A stretch of DNA of 64,000 nt from the NCBI GenBank assembly GCA_026645945.1, contig JAPKMO010000005.1, forward strand, positions 1 to 64,000, given 5' to 3'. The notes under the pieces were generated by a model. That model did no database searches. It saw only the letters and a program-made list of their open reading frames with translations, and had not been told where the DNA came from. Both the position numbers and the translations under genes were made by a program. The stretch is from Anaerolineae bacterium (GTDB lineage Bacteria > Chloroflexota > Anaerolineae > Aggregatilineales > Phototrophicaceae). This document shows, in pieces, positions 34,568 through 43,878 of the stretch; positions within the stretch are counted from its first letter, which is position 1, and every line of letters begins with the position of its first letter.

Positions 34568-35934
34568 GGCTGGTTTCCCAACAGGCTTGCAAGGCGGTTT
34601 ATGTCACTCAAGCTGAACACTTCTGCGCCGAAGGAAATACGCTGCTGCTCATCCACTACCAGCAAGGGCGAGCCGTTTCGTGCTTGCCCCGGCGGCATCA
34701 GGCAAACCGGAATGTGCTGTTCCCGCAGGTGGTCAGCCCAAATGGCCGCTGCCAGAGCATTCTCAGGCGCGAAGGAGATGGTTACTAAAAACGGACTGAT
34801 ATATGTTTCGGCAGGCAGAAGATCAAGTATATGATCGGCATAATAAGCAAACCCAACGGCAGGCACGTCGCGCCGGCTGCCCAGCAGACGCGCCATCTCA
34901 TCATATCGCCCGCCGCCGCCCACATGCCTGCCATCTGCCGTTAGCTCAAAGACGATACCGGTGTAATAGGCCCATGTGCGCGCGAGATTCGGGCGTATCG
35001 TCAGGTTTTCATCCGGTATCTGATATGCCTGTAGAAGCTGAACTGTTTGTTTCCACTCGGCCAGCGTTTGCCGGGATGCCACATCCTCAGGCGCGACCAG
35101 CGAATCCATAATCTTAAAGGCTTCAGCCGGCGGGTCATTGACGGCGTTCCAGCATTCTAGTTCGTCCAGAGCGTGAATGATCTGCGGCCTCTCGGCGCTG
35201 TGCTGCCGTTTCTGAACGAGCCGGCGCGCGACTTCCTGATGTGTTCGTCCGCCCATTGTCCGAGTGCGGCTCAGTACATCCAGGAGTGTTTCCAACGTAT
35301 TGGCCGGGTTTATCTCGTCACTTCGGGCAAGCACAGAGCCGCCAAGCACGAAACGGTCAAGCTGTTCCAGAATAAACGGTTTCCCTTTATGTGGATCGGC
35401 CAGTGCCGGCAGATGGTTGAGGACAAAACGTTCCATCCGGCTGTCCAGGCCAAAGCGCGATAAAATCCGGCGCATCAGCCGGGTATGCCCAATGGTGACG
35501 CGCCAGTTGTGAATGCCGATACGATCAAACCCACGCGCAGCCATACTGATAATCTCAGCATCAGCCGCAGTCCCCGACAAGCCGATCAATTCCGCGCCGA
35601 TGCTGAGGCGCTGGTAATCACCAGATGATCCATTTGGGTCATCTTCAAATATCTGCCCGCAAAACTGCCACCGCACTACATCGTCGCTGTCCAGTTGAAC
35701 GTACCGGTATGCCGCAGCAGCCGTAAATTCGGGGCGGAGCGCCAACTGCCGCCCATGTTGTTCAAAAGTAAACAGTTTGCCAATCGCCTGATCGCCCGCT
35801 TTAATGAGGAAAAGGTCTGCCGGTTCAATAACGGGCAGTTCGATCAAATCATAACCATAAAGCGCCATGTGCTGATACAGCTCTTGCGCGACCTGACGCG
35901 CCAGGCGCGGATGGACAGATTGTTTTGGCTGCAC
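34564..35934 (-). CDS. hisZ: HisZ-like histidyl-tRNA synthetase paralogue
   Basis: A 456-residue class II aaRS-fold protein. LRPEFTAAAA, SIGAELIG and WAYYTGIVFE (321-330) followed by VGGGGRYDEMARLLG align with HisRS/HisZ. Motif 3, GxGxGxER in real synthetases, reads GFAYYADHI, so the essential Arg is lost and aminoacylation is not expected. Unlike typical HisZ (about 390 residues), it keeps a C-terminal domain (about 375-456) resembling the anticodon-binding domain (FLVTISFAPENALAAAIW). GTG start. It overlaps hisG by 4 bp, supporting a role in the ATP-PRT complex. Confidence 0.82.
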   Translation of the reverse strand: MQPKQSVHPRLARQVAQELYQHMALYGYDLIELPVIEPADLFLIKAGDQAIGKLFTFEQHGRQLALRPEFTAAAAYRYVQLDSDDVVRWQFCGQIFEDDPNGSSGDYQRLSIGAELIGLSGTAADAEIISMAARGFDRIGIHNWRVTIGHTRLMRRILSRFGLDSRMERFVLNHLPALADPHKGKPFILEQLDRFVLGGSVLARSDEINPANTLETLLDVLSRTRTMGGRTHQEVARRLVQKRQHSAERPQIIHALDELECWNAVNDPPAEAFKIMDSLVAPEDVASRQTLAEWKQTVQLLQAYQIPDENLTIRPNLARTWAYYTGIVFELTADGRHVGGGGRYDEMARLLGSRRDVPAVGFAYYADHILDLLPAETYISPFLVTISFAPENALAAAIWADHLREQHIPVCLMPPGQARNGSPLLVVDEQQRISFGAEVFSLSDINRLASLLGNQP

Positions 35935-35997
35935 GTCTTTGGGAACTCCGTCTGGTAAATGGTTTCATGATAGCGCGCTTTATGATGATGACAAGAG

Positions 35998-37047
35998 TCA
36001 CTTGTACTCGCCGCTGCTGTAGACCAAAACAGCGGGGCCGTTTTCCTTGTCGGCAGAAGCCAGCGTTCCCATTTCTTCGGCGACCCACATATATAACCAG
36101 TGCGCGTCGGTGATGCTCAGGTTGACGCAGCCATGACTGCGGCGGTAGCCAAAACCATCGTGCCAGTAAGCCCCATGCAGCGCGCGCCCTTCGTCAAAAA
36201 ACATCGTCCAGGGGACTTCTTCCAGAAAATAATAATCATCCCCCACCTTGCCGCCGCTCATATCCTTCCGCGCGCGGCGGAAATAGATGTGGTACAAACC
36301 TTCATTTGTGGGCCAAATAGATCGGCCCGACGAGATCAACGTGGCAAACACCGGGCGTTCATCCTCATAAGCGATCATAACCTGTTCGTACAGATCAATG
36401 CTTATCCATTTGGCGGTGTCCACCTCGGCGGGGCGCTCAAGTGGCATAATTCGCGCGACATGATGCTGGTGAACCCATGCGTTCACACCGACCTGGTACC
36501 AGGTTTCTCCATCAATGACTATGGAGGAATACAAGTTGAGGTGGGTGTAGCGATAAATAAGTGGATTAGACTCGCTGGGGTTTCCGCCCGGTATACGGCT
36601 GGGGTGTAGGTTAATCAGCGCCCAGGCAGTCAGGTATGGTGGTTTTTCTTCCGGCAGCAGCACTCCGGTGAAATGCGAAATGACCCCGCTGCTGTCGCTT
36701 AAATCGCTTTCTCGAACCCATTCCCCGGCGTTGATCTGCGCCCAGCCGTTTTGTTTTCCGAGTACCGTGACGAAGTTAAACCCATCCTCTATCGAGCGAA
36801 TCGGGCTGCCATTGGGCGCGTCAAAAACCCGCACCGCTCCGTTCAAACGATGATACCAGCGGTCGTACAGCCGGCTGCTGTCCACCGGTAGGGGCGTAAC
36901 AACCGGTTTGGGGTAGGCTTTAATCTGCGATTCCGATACCTCAACCCAGGTATCAACACACAGGGCTTCGGTGTCACATTCCACCTGAGCGGACTGAGCG
37001 GAGAGTAGTGAAGTCAGAGCAGTTAAAATCAGCAAAATCAGCTTCAT
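35998..37047 (-). CDS. L,D-transpeptidase (YkuD) with SH3-like N-terminus
   Basis: A 349-residue exported protein. Residues 1-18 form the signal peptide. The central part has SH3-like strands (VRVFDAPNGSPIRSIED, GWAQINAGEWV). The C-terminal YkuD domain holds HGAYWHDGFG and the catalytic SHGCVNL with Cys near residue 313. It would form 3-3 cross-links or attach proteins to peptidoglycan, replacing the usual D,D-transpeptidase reaction. It is divergent from the SH3-repeat gene at 37284 across a 236-bp promoter region. Confidence 0.88.
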   Translation of the reverse strand: MKLILLILTALTSLLSAQSAQVECDTEALCVDTWVEVSESQIKAYPKPVVTPLPVDSSRLYDRWYHRLNGAVRVFDAPNGSPIRSIEDGFNFVTVLGKQNGWAQINAGEWVRESDLSDSSGVISHFTGVLLPEEKPPYLTAWALINLHPSRIPGGNPSESNPLIYRYTHLNLYSSIVIDGETWYQVGVNAWVHQHHVARIMPLERPAEVDTAKWISIDLYEQVMIAYEDERPVFATLISSGRSIWPTNEGLYHIYFRRARKDMSGGKVGDDYYFLEEVPWTMFFDEGRALHGAYWHDGFGYRRSHGCVNLSITDAHWLYMWVAEEMGTLASADKENGPAVLVYSSGEYK

Positions 37048-37283
37048 AATTCACCTGTGTTGACTTGTTGGTTGTTCCTATTTTATGAATGGATGTCGGG
37101 TGTTCACTCGACGCAAAACCGCCGCCGATCATTCGGGATTAGTACTAATTTGCCACTCGATTGCGGTATTGTCATGATCGTTTTATACTCAACTACAACA
37201 AAGCGAAACCGGCTTTTTTAACATATACTTATACTTAAAAGCCCGGACAGAACCGGAACAGACTGATTTCAGGAGACAACCCG

Positions 37284-38843
37284 ATGAAACTACGACTGCT
37301 CTTGAAGGTTTTATTACTCCCGATATTATTGGGGGGTCTGCTGCTTGGGCAGGGTGTTTTGGCTTCCGAGCCGATGCAGCAAGTCCAGTTTGTTACACCC
37401 AGATTGATCGTGAATACCAGTTTCCTGAACGTGCGCTCCGGACCCGGCATACAGTACAGCGTTCTGCTGACCGTCGTCGGAGGTACAGAACTGCCCGTCC
37501 TCGCGCGCGCCAGGGATAATGTCTGGTTCCAGGTTTCCACCGTTGTGGGGGTTGGGTGGGTTAACATTCAGTACACCATCCCACGCGGCAGTTTTGAATT
37601 GGTTCCGATCATTAACACGTCGGACATCAGCGCCTTTGCGGTGCTGCCCAATGTTCCGGCATCTCTGGCGCTGCCGGCGATTATTAACGGGCAGGGTGGA
37701 GGCGGGGGCGGCCCGGTTGTCGTCGCGCCGGTGGCGGCGGCTGGCGTTCCCTCAACGGGCGGCCCGATTCGGATTGTGTTTGATAACGGCCAGCGCGTGA
37801 CCTCTGTCCGTCCTGGCGAGCGTTTCCGTGTGACGATCAACGTGGAAGCGGTGAATATCCGCACCGAGCCTTCCGACGGCGCGCCCGCGCTCGGCACATT
37901 GTTCCGCGACATCAGCAACGACTACACGCTGGTGAGCAGCGCCCGCGATGCCAATGGAACGGAATGGTTTGCTGTAGATGCGCCTGATATTGGAACCGGC
38001 TGGGTTGAAGGGCCCAAAACGCGCGTTCGGCTGTCCAGGGTTTCAGGTCAGGTTATGGTCGTTACGGCGCAAACGCTCTCGCTGCTTGATTCGCCGGGCG
38101 GCAGCGGCACTAATATGCCGGTCCTTAATAATGGTGACGAAGTGTTTCTGGTTGGGGCCAGCCAGGACGGTAACTTCCTCCAGGTTGAGCTGGCCGGTGG
38201 GCAGCGTGGGTGGCTTCCATCGAATGCGCTTTCTGCCCGAACGGATACGCCGACCGACCGGATTGACCTGTCGAAAGTGCCGACGTCCGCGGCCAGCGCG
38301 GCGGTCGTCGTTCAGCCATCCGCGCCTGCGGGTGTTGTTGTCGTTCCCACTTTTCCGCAGTCATTTGGCCTGGACACTCCGCACGTTATCGTAAATACCG
38401 GCTTTTTGAACATCCGCAGCGGCCCCGGCGCTCAGTACACTGTTCTGGCTACCGTTCCGGGCGGCACGGAGCTTCCGGTGCTTGGAATCATGAAGGATCG
38501 CGTCTGGTTCCTCGTTCAGGGTGTCTTTGGCAGGGGTTGGGTGAACAGCGAGTTTACGCTGTTCCGGGGCAGTATTGATGCCGTTCCCGTTATTCATGAG
38601 GCGACCGGCATCGTCTCGACACCGGTCGCTGTCGTCGCGGCCAGCGCAGTTGCATTATATGCTGCCCCTGGGACGAACTTCGGCGTCATCGGCAATCTGG
38701 CCGGGCCGATTGAAGTCCCGATTGTGGCGCGAACGATTGACTCGCAGTGGCTTCAGCTTAATACACCGCTGGGTTTTGGCTGGGTGCTGGCCTCGCAGGT
38801 CATTTTGCAGGGTGATCTCAGCCTCGTTCCTATTGTAGGCTGA
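37284..38843 (+). CDS. Secreted five-SH3-domain protein
   Basis: A 519-residue exported protein with a signal peptide to about residue 27 (ending VLA). It contains about five bacterial SH3 units, near 34-104, 180-250, 254-316, 368-438 and 440-517. The first and fourth are close copies (NTSFLNVRSGPGIQY versus NTGFLNIRSGPGAQY; VGGTELPVL versus PGGTELPVL), indicating internal duplication. A Gly/Val/Pro-rich linker lies near 130-160. No enzyme domain is seen. It probably binds the cell wall. Two TATACT boxes at 37224-37229 and 37230-37235 lie upstream. A terminator follows. Confidence 0.85.
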   Translation: MKLRLLLKVLLLPILLGGLLLGQGVLASEPMQQVQFVTPRLIVNTSFLNVRSGPGIQYSVLLTVVGGTELPVLARARDNVWFQVSTVVGVGWVNIQYTIPRGSFELVPIINTSDISAFAVLPNVPASLALPAIINGQGGGGGGPVVVAPVAAAGVPSTGGPIRIVFDNGQRVTSVRPGERFRVTINVEAVNIRTEPSDGAPALGTLFRDISNDYTLVSSARDANGTEWFAVDAPDIGTGWVEGPKTRVRLSRVSGQVMVVTAQTLSLLDSPGGSGTNMPVLNNGDEVFLVGASQDGNFLQVELAGGQRGWLPSNALSARTDTPTDRIDLSKVPTSAASAAVVVQPSAPAGVVVVPTFPQSFGLDTPHVIVNTGFLNIRSGPGAQYTVLATVPGGTELPVLGIMKDRVWFLVQGVFGRGWVNSEFTLFRGSIDAVPVIHEATGIVSTPVAVVAASAVALYAAPGTNFGVIGNLAGPIEVPIVARTIDSQWLQLNTPLGFGWVLASQVILQGDLSLVPIVG

Positions 38844-38872
38844 AATCTCGACTGTGCGCGCTATTTTTAGAG

Positions 38873-38904
38873 ACGCTCCGATAAACCGGGCCGGAGCGTT
38901 TTTT
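38873..38904 (+). terminator. Rho-independent terminator after the SH3-repeat gene
   Basis: ACGCTCCG (38873-38880) and CGGAGCGT (38892-38899) form an 8-bp stem with an 11-base loop, followed by a run of six T starting at 38899. Confidence 0.85.
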
Positions 38905-38923
38905 GCTTTGTGGAGAATATAAT

Positions 38924-40978
38924 ATGGAAGAACTGATAAACAGACTCAAGGGGCGAGGAAAAGAGCCTGTACCGCGCGCTGCGTCGGCCATCTTTGGCTC
39001 ATTCGGCAGCCCCGGCAGAGTACTTATGTCAACCGGGCCGAGGTTGAAGATCGGCCTGTGGCCGATTCAGAGCGTCATGCCCGAAGCCGCAATGGGAATC
39101 GCGGCTTTAATCGGTTATCTGCTCGAACGATGGCCGAATATTCGCGTATATCGTTTGTTTGCCCGTTTAGAGGGTGAACCGCAAACATACCAGTGGACAG
39201 TAAACCAATCTCAGTTCGGCGTGGATGACTGGGAACTGGACGGACTGGATGAAAACGTCGCCATCTGGGGCGCGCTGTCAAAGACGGATACAGGTTGGAA
39301 ACTGGCTTTTGAGGTTGAAAATGATCTGGCAGATGAAGGCGACGATCTGCGGACATTCAGTCATGAGGCCGGTCAGCTTGGCGAGTTAATCGCCTGGCTG
39401 CCACAGGCAGCCGACCAGATTGCCGATTATCTGGATGCCGGTGATGTTTACCATCCCGCCTATAGTACCGTGCTGGAATTAATCGAGACGGATATAGAAC
39501 GTCTGTTGGCCGATTTGTTTCATTGGGAGTTGAATCTGTTTCTGTCCCTGTGGGGGCGAGAGTGGCATCCTGAACAGATCAACAGCGATTTAGACGGGCT
39601 GTTTAATCACAGCGCGGCCTTAAAAGATGTGGGCGCGTGGTCAGTTGCAAATGCTTTCGGACACGCTTTAAGTCCGGTTTTTGACCCGGTTGGCGAGGCG
39701 CTCGTACCGCGTGTGCCGGATATATACGAACGGTACAAGCAGTACGAATTCACGGCAGCTTTTATAGCCTTTCCGCTTCACCAGTTTGACTATCGAGACG
39801 AAGCCTACGGCCTGCTGGAGGAAAACATAAACCAGCATCCTGAAAGCGTTTCGGCTTACCTGGAGCTTGCCGATTTATACGGTCGCGGTGGAGAGCTGGC
39901 CGCTGTCGTGGACGTGTACCAGCGCGCGATTGAGTCGGACATTGTATCCGCTGAGCTGTTCAGGCGTTATGCCGGACTGCTGCTTTTGCTGGATACAAAC
40001 AACATCGCGTATGGTGTGGGCGCGCGCCAGCATACCTTAGCCGGGCGGTCTTTTGTTGAGGGGTTTGTTTTAATTGATCCAGAAGAAGTCGAATCGGACT
40101 GGCTGCGGTGGGAGGCCGTTGAAGCATATCGGGAAGCGCTTGACCGAGAGCCGGATGACCTTGAAACCCATCAGCATCTCGTAATACAGCTTGCCGAACT
40201 GGGTGATGAAGAAGTGTGGGATGCCCTAGCCGAACTGGTCAAACGCGATACCGATGGCGAACGGGCGCGCAGCGTGGTAGACGCGCTGTACGGTATCGAG
40301 GACGTGTCACCGGCAGTTGATATATTCCGCGATGCGGCCAGGAAAAATCCCGATCAGGTTATGTTGAAGTTTAATCTGGCGGCGGTCTACTTGATGAATG
40401 ACGAGCCGGATGCAGCGCGGGCCGAACTGGAAGCAGCTGCGGCTATGACGGATAACCCGCAGTGGCGCTCGGAAATTGATCGTTTGATGCTGTCTGTGGA
40501 TGACCCCGATTTTGAGGCGCGTTTTGGCGAAATCAGCGATCTGGTGGGTGCAGGTGCTCAGTTGAACGCTGCCGACGTTGAGTTCCTGGAAAATGCGTTG
40601 GATAACGCGCCTAACTTTGCCGAGTGTTACACGCTTTTAGCCAACGCTTACGTGGCCTGGAACGAACATGATGATGCCCTGGAGGTGCTGTTAGATGGAC
40701 AGCGCCGTTTTCCTGACAACCCTGATATTTTGACACTATTGGGGCGCGTTCTGTGGAACGGCGGCGAAAAAGAACTGGCCTTCGACTACCTTAACAAAGG
40801 TCTGGCGCAAAATCCAAATCATGTGCCGCTGCTGGTGACGACCGCACAGTATCTGTTTGATAACGGCCAGGATGAAACCGCCAGGACGCTGCTGCTGCGC
40901 GCCGAGGCGCTTGATCCGCGACATCCGATGCTTAACGCGGTGAGGGCTTATATCGCGCGCGCTGTTAAGACAGAATAA
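38924..40978 (+). CDS. Large TPR-repeat protein
   Basis: A 684-residue acidic soluble protein without signal peptide. Residues about 1-250 form a domain I do not recognise (LMSTGPRLKIGLWPIQS; LLERWPNIRVYRLFARLEG). From about 260 to the end it is made of tetratricopeptide-like helical pairs (ESVSAYLELADLYGRGGEL, AECYTLLANAYVAWNEHDDAL, FPDNPDILTLLGRVLW). I chose ATG at 38924 with GGAGA seven bases upstream; it starts only 20 bp after a terminator, so another promoter may overlap it. The 3' end overlaps the convergent YigZ gene by 14 bp. Likely a protein-binding scaffold. Confidence 0.8.
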   Translation: MEELINRLKGRGKEPVPRAASAIFGSFGSPGRVLMSTGPRLKIGLWPIQSVMPEAAMGIAALIGYLLERWPNIRVYRLFARLEGEPQTYQWTVNQSQFGVDDWELDGLDENVAIWGALSKTDTGWKLAFEVENDLADEGDDLRTFSHEAGQLGELIAWLPQAADQIADYLDAGDVYHPAYSTVLELIETDIERLLADLFHWELNLFLSLWGREWHPEQINSDLDGLFNHSAALKDVGAWSVANAFGHALSPVFDPVGEALVPRVPDIYERYKQYEFTAAFIAFPLHQFDYRDEAYGLLEENINQHPESVSAYLELADLYGRGGELAAVVDVYQRAIESDIVSAELFRRYAGLLLLLDTNNIAYGVGARQHTLAGRSFVEGFVLIDPEEVESDWLRWEAVEAYREALDREPDDLETHQHLVIQLAELGDEEVWDALAELVKRDTDGERARSVVDALYGIEDVSPAVDIFRDAARKNPDQVMLKFNLAAVYLMNDEPDAARAELEAAAAMTDNPQWRSEIDRLMLSVDDPDFEARFGEISDLVGAGAQLNAADVEFLENALDNAPNFAECYTLLANAYVAWNEHDDALEVLLDGQRRFPDNPDILTLLGRVLWNGGEKELAFDYLNKGLAQNPNHVPLLVTTAQYLFDNGQDETARTLLLRAEALDPRHPMLNAVRAYIARAVKTE

Positions 40979-41573
40979 TCGCCTGCGAACGCCCGGCGGT
41001 TAGTTCGTTTACAGCCTGGGCGAACGCCGGAAAATGTTCAACCGGCAGACGAATGATGAGTGTCACCTCGCTCGCGAAGGTTTCATCTTCAATTTTGCCT
41101 TCGTATTTGGCGGCTAATCGCTTGATTGTTTCGTAGGCGGCATAAGAAAATTCGATGCCGACCACGCAGCGCGCCCGTTTCTCCTGCGTTTTTAAGCTTG
41201 CGAGGACGGCGCGCGCTGCGTCGCTGTAGGCGCGCACCAGCCCGCCGGTGCCAAGCTTTGTGCCGCCGAAATAGCGCGTGACGACGATAATAATATCCCC
41301 GATGTTTGAGCCGCGAAGTACGGCCAGTACCGGTGGCCCGGCTGTGCCGGATGGTTCGCCGTCGTCGCTCATACCTTCGATGGTGCTGTTGCCGTACCCA
41401 ACGCGAAAAGCATAAACATGATGGCTCGCATCCAGCATATCGCTGCGGATACGCTGGATAAACTGCCGGGCTTCATCGCTGGATGTCACGCAAGCAGCAG
41501 TGGCGATAAACCGCGAGTTCGATACAGTGGTTGTGATGCGGTTTTCTTCCGCCGGAATCAGGTAGCTGCTCAT
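40965..41573 (-). CDS. yigZ: YigZ/IMPACT-family protein
   Basis: A 202-residue protein of the UPF0029/IMPACT family. It carries RFIATAACVTSSDEAR near residue 21, HHVYAFRVG, the conserved DDGEPSGTAGPPVL, and RYFGGTKLGTGGLVRAY. The C-terminal part (about 135-200) has the DUF1949-type ferredoxin-like fold. Bacterial members may act in translation or proteolysis but are not well characterised. It lies 4 bp downstream of the UvrD-like gene, as the last gene of that operon. Confidence 0.9.
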   Translation of the reverse strand: MSSYLIPAEENRITTTVSNSRFIATAACVTSSDEARQFIQRIRSDMLDASHHVYAFRVGYGNSTIEGMSDDGEPSGTAGPPVLAVLRGSNIGDIIIVVTRYFGGTKLGTGGLVRAYSDAARAVLASLKTQEKRARCVVGIEFSYAAYETIKRLAAKYEGKIEDETFASEVTLIIRLPVEHFPAFAQAVNELTAGRSQAIILS

Positions 41574-41577
41574 AACT

Positions 41578-43878
41578 TCAAGTGAAAGATAATGTGCCGT
41601 TTATATATTCGCACAACGCGATCAGAGGTAGGGCAGGGCGAGCGGCGAAAGGCCCGCCCTGATGCCCATAATGGCCGGTATTCCACAATATGATAAGCTC
41701 TTTACGCGCCCGCGTGATGGCTACATAAAGCAGCCGAAGCCGCTCGGCGGCATAATCCAACCGCGCCTGCTGCGTAGCCCGGCCTTCGATATAGTCAAAT
41801 GGTTGTCGTAATACTGAAGTCTGCTCAAGTAGTTCCGCTTCGATATTAAGCCCATCACGCACAAACCATTTTTCTCCGATGTAAACATCGTCCGGTCGGG
41901 CTGAGGGGAAAGAATAACTGTTTACCGAAAGCAGATAAACACGATCCCATTCCAGGCCTTTGGCGGCGTGCATGGTGGCAACAGTCACCACGCCGGGTCG
42001 GGGCGCATACCCTTCAATGACATCTTCTGTCCTGAGGAAGCGGCGCTGGTTCTCTCGAATGGCTTTCAACTCGCCGACCGCGAAACCTAACGAGTTGGAC
42101 GCTGCCGCCTGCTGGGCAGCCCGGACAGACAGCGCGATTCGATAGCTTAACGCCAGATCGGTTGGGTTTCCAAACAAATCGTGCGCGATGAGCAAAATAA
42201 GCTGGTCAGCAGGCAGATATGCCGCCCGAAGCCATCTTTGCGCGTGCAGCCGGAAGTTCTGGAGGTCACGCAGCAAAACGGGGGATAAACTGGTGATATT
42301 GAGAACGTCTGTCCAGCTTGTGCCATCGGCAGGCCAGAGGAAAGACTCTACATATTTACAGCGCGTAATGGCGGCTTCAACGGTCTTTATGCCGGACTCA
42401 TCAGATTGTTCATTATCGGGTTGGTTTTGTTCAATCGCTGCTGCGCGTTTTCGCCATGCTTCGGCATATACGCGGGATAAACTGGCGGGGTTGATCGGTT
42501 CGGCGAGGTAAGTCAGAACGATTTCCAACGTTTGGGCGATAAGACGAACGCCTGCCGTAGTTTGAAGCAGTTCTTCGTTGGGGATATTATGCCGCTTTAA
42601 CACATCCAGCAGCCTGTAACCGTGCCGGTTTTCAGGCACAAGTACCGCAGCCGTTTTATCCGGGTTTTCGGGCAGCCACCGCATAAGGCTGCTGGCAACC
42701 AGCCGCAGTTCTTCATCCGATGAAACATCTTTTTCGGGTTGATAATGTATGTGTACCATGGTTTCGCCAATAGAGGGATTGGGCTGAGGGTCACCCGGCG
42801 GAACGGGCTGAATGAAGTGATCTTCAAACGTATGGCGCAGGTCAACAGTTGGGTGCATCTGCGCCGTCCATTTTATGAGCGCGTTAGCCAGGTCGGCAAT
42901 GGGACGACCGGAGCGCCCGGACTGGTGCAGGCGAACCAGAGCAACGTTGGATTCGCGCGCAAATGACCGGAGATAACGCGGGTGGGCTGTGGTGAATGTT
43001 GTATTGATTGCCTGGTTAGGGTCGCCAACGCGCGTCCAGTTCCGGTCATTTGACAGCAGGCGGAGCAGACGCTCTTGCAGCAGGCTGCTGTCCTGCGCCT
43101 CGTCCTCAAGCACGTAAGGCCAGCGTTTTTGGAGGCGCTTCAGGAAATCTGCGTTTTGTTCCAGAACAAACAGCGCGTGAAGGATGAGATCGTCAAAGTC
43201 CACCGCACCCTGGAACTTGAGCCTGCGCTGGTATTCGTCATATATCTGCGTCGTAAAATGGAGCAGCGAATGACGAGACAAATCGGGTACGGCATATAAA
43301 TCACCGGGGGTTAACGAATAATCTTTGCAGTGTTTGATGAACCGCTCGCAAAGCTGTATTGCCAGCTCAGGGAGCTGCCGCTCATACACATTGTGGAATC
43401 GTTTCGGGTTTTCTCGAACTCCGGTGGCTAAATACGGGTCGAATTCGCCGCGCCTGGATCGAAATGCGGCCTGCGTTAAGTCGCGTATGATGTGCCGGGA
43501 AGCCTGTTCATCAAGGATGTGGAAATCGTCGCCCAGTCCGGCCAGCGCAGGCCGGTCACGCACAATATCGTGTGCCAGACCATGCAGGGTGCGAATACGA
43601 TAACCGACATCAGGCAGCAGGTCGCGGTCGTGTTGAAGGATATGCCGGATCCGTTTACGCAGGCTGTAAACGGCGCTGTTGCTGAAGGTTACGACCAGAA
43701 TCTCCGTCCCGTTTAAAATTTCCTTTGCTGAAAGTTTCCCGACGAGCTGTGCGGCAAGGTGCGCGAGCGTGAACGTTTTGCCGCTGCCCGGCGTTGCAAT
43801 CACGGCCATCTTGCCGGTTTTATGGTGGATAATCTCCTGCTGCGCCTGGCGTAAAAGAGGATTGAGTAAGCTGGTCAT
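41578..43878 (-). CDS. UvrD/PcrA-like SF1A DNA helicase
   Basis: A 766-residue helicase with all SF1A motifs: I ATPGSGKT (28-35), Ia VVTFSNSAV, II LEDEAQD (258-263), III VGDPNQAINTTF, V VATMHAAKGLEWDRVYLL, and VI YVAITRARKEL near 725. No nuclease domain is present. It unwinds DNA 3'-to-5' in repair and recombination. Its start overlaps the end of the degenerate helicase gene upstream by 4 bp, so the pair is translationally coupled, as in AddA/AddB-type heterodimers. Confidence 0.93.
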   Translation of the reverse strand: MTSLLNPLLRQAQQEIIHHKTGKMAVIATPGSGKTFTLAHLAAQLVGKLSAKEILNGTEILVVTFSNSAVYSLRKRIRHILQHDRDLLPDVGYRIRTLHGLAHDIVRDRPALAGLGDDFHILDEQASRHIIRDLTQAAFRSRRGEFDPYLATGVRENPKRFHNVYERQLPELAIQLCERFIKHCKDYSLTPGDLYAVPDLSRHSLLHFTTQIYDEYQRRLKFQGAVDFDDLILHALFVLEQNADFLKRLQKRWPYVLEDEAQDSSLLQERLLRLLSNDRNWTRVGDPNQAINTTFTTAHPRYLRSFARESNVALVRLHQSGRSGRPIADLANALIKWTAQMHPTVDLRHTFEDHFIQPVPPGDPQPNPSIGETMVHIHYQPEKDVSSDEELRLVASSLMRWLPENPDKTAAVLVPENRHGYRLLDVLKRHNIPNEELLQTTAGVRLIAQTLEIVLTYLAEPINPASLSRVYAEAWRKRAAAIEQNQPDNEQSDESGIKTVEAAITRCKYVESFLWPADGTSWTDVLNITSLSPVLLRDLQNFRLHAQRWLRAAYLPADQLILLIAHDLFGNPTDLALSYRIALSVRAAQQAAASNSLGFAVGELKAIRENQRRFLRTEDVIEGYAPRPGVVTVATMHAAKGLEWDRVYLLSVNSYSFPSARPDDVYIGEKWFVRDGLNIEAELLEQTSVLRQPFDYIEGRATQQARLDYAAERLRLLYVAITRARKELIILWNTGHYGHQGGPFAARPALPLIALCEYINGTLSFT

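Noticed and set aside
34564-35934. Functional histidyl-tRNA synthetase
   Set aside because: Motif 3 lacks the essential Arg (GFAYYADHI) and the gene overlaps hisG, so HisZ-like is the better call.
36100-36609. A 169-codon open frame on the plus strand
   Set aside because: Antisense to the L,D-transpeptidase gene, whose catalytic SHGCVNL is clear.
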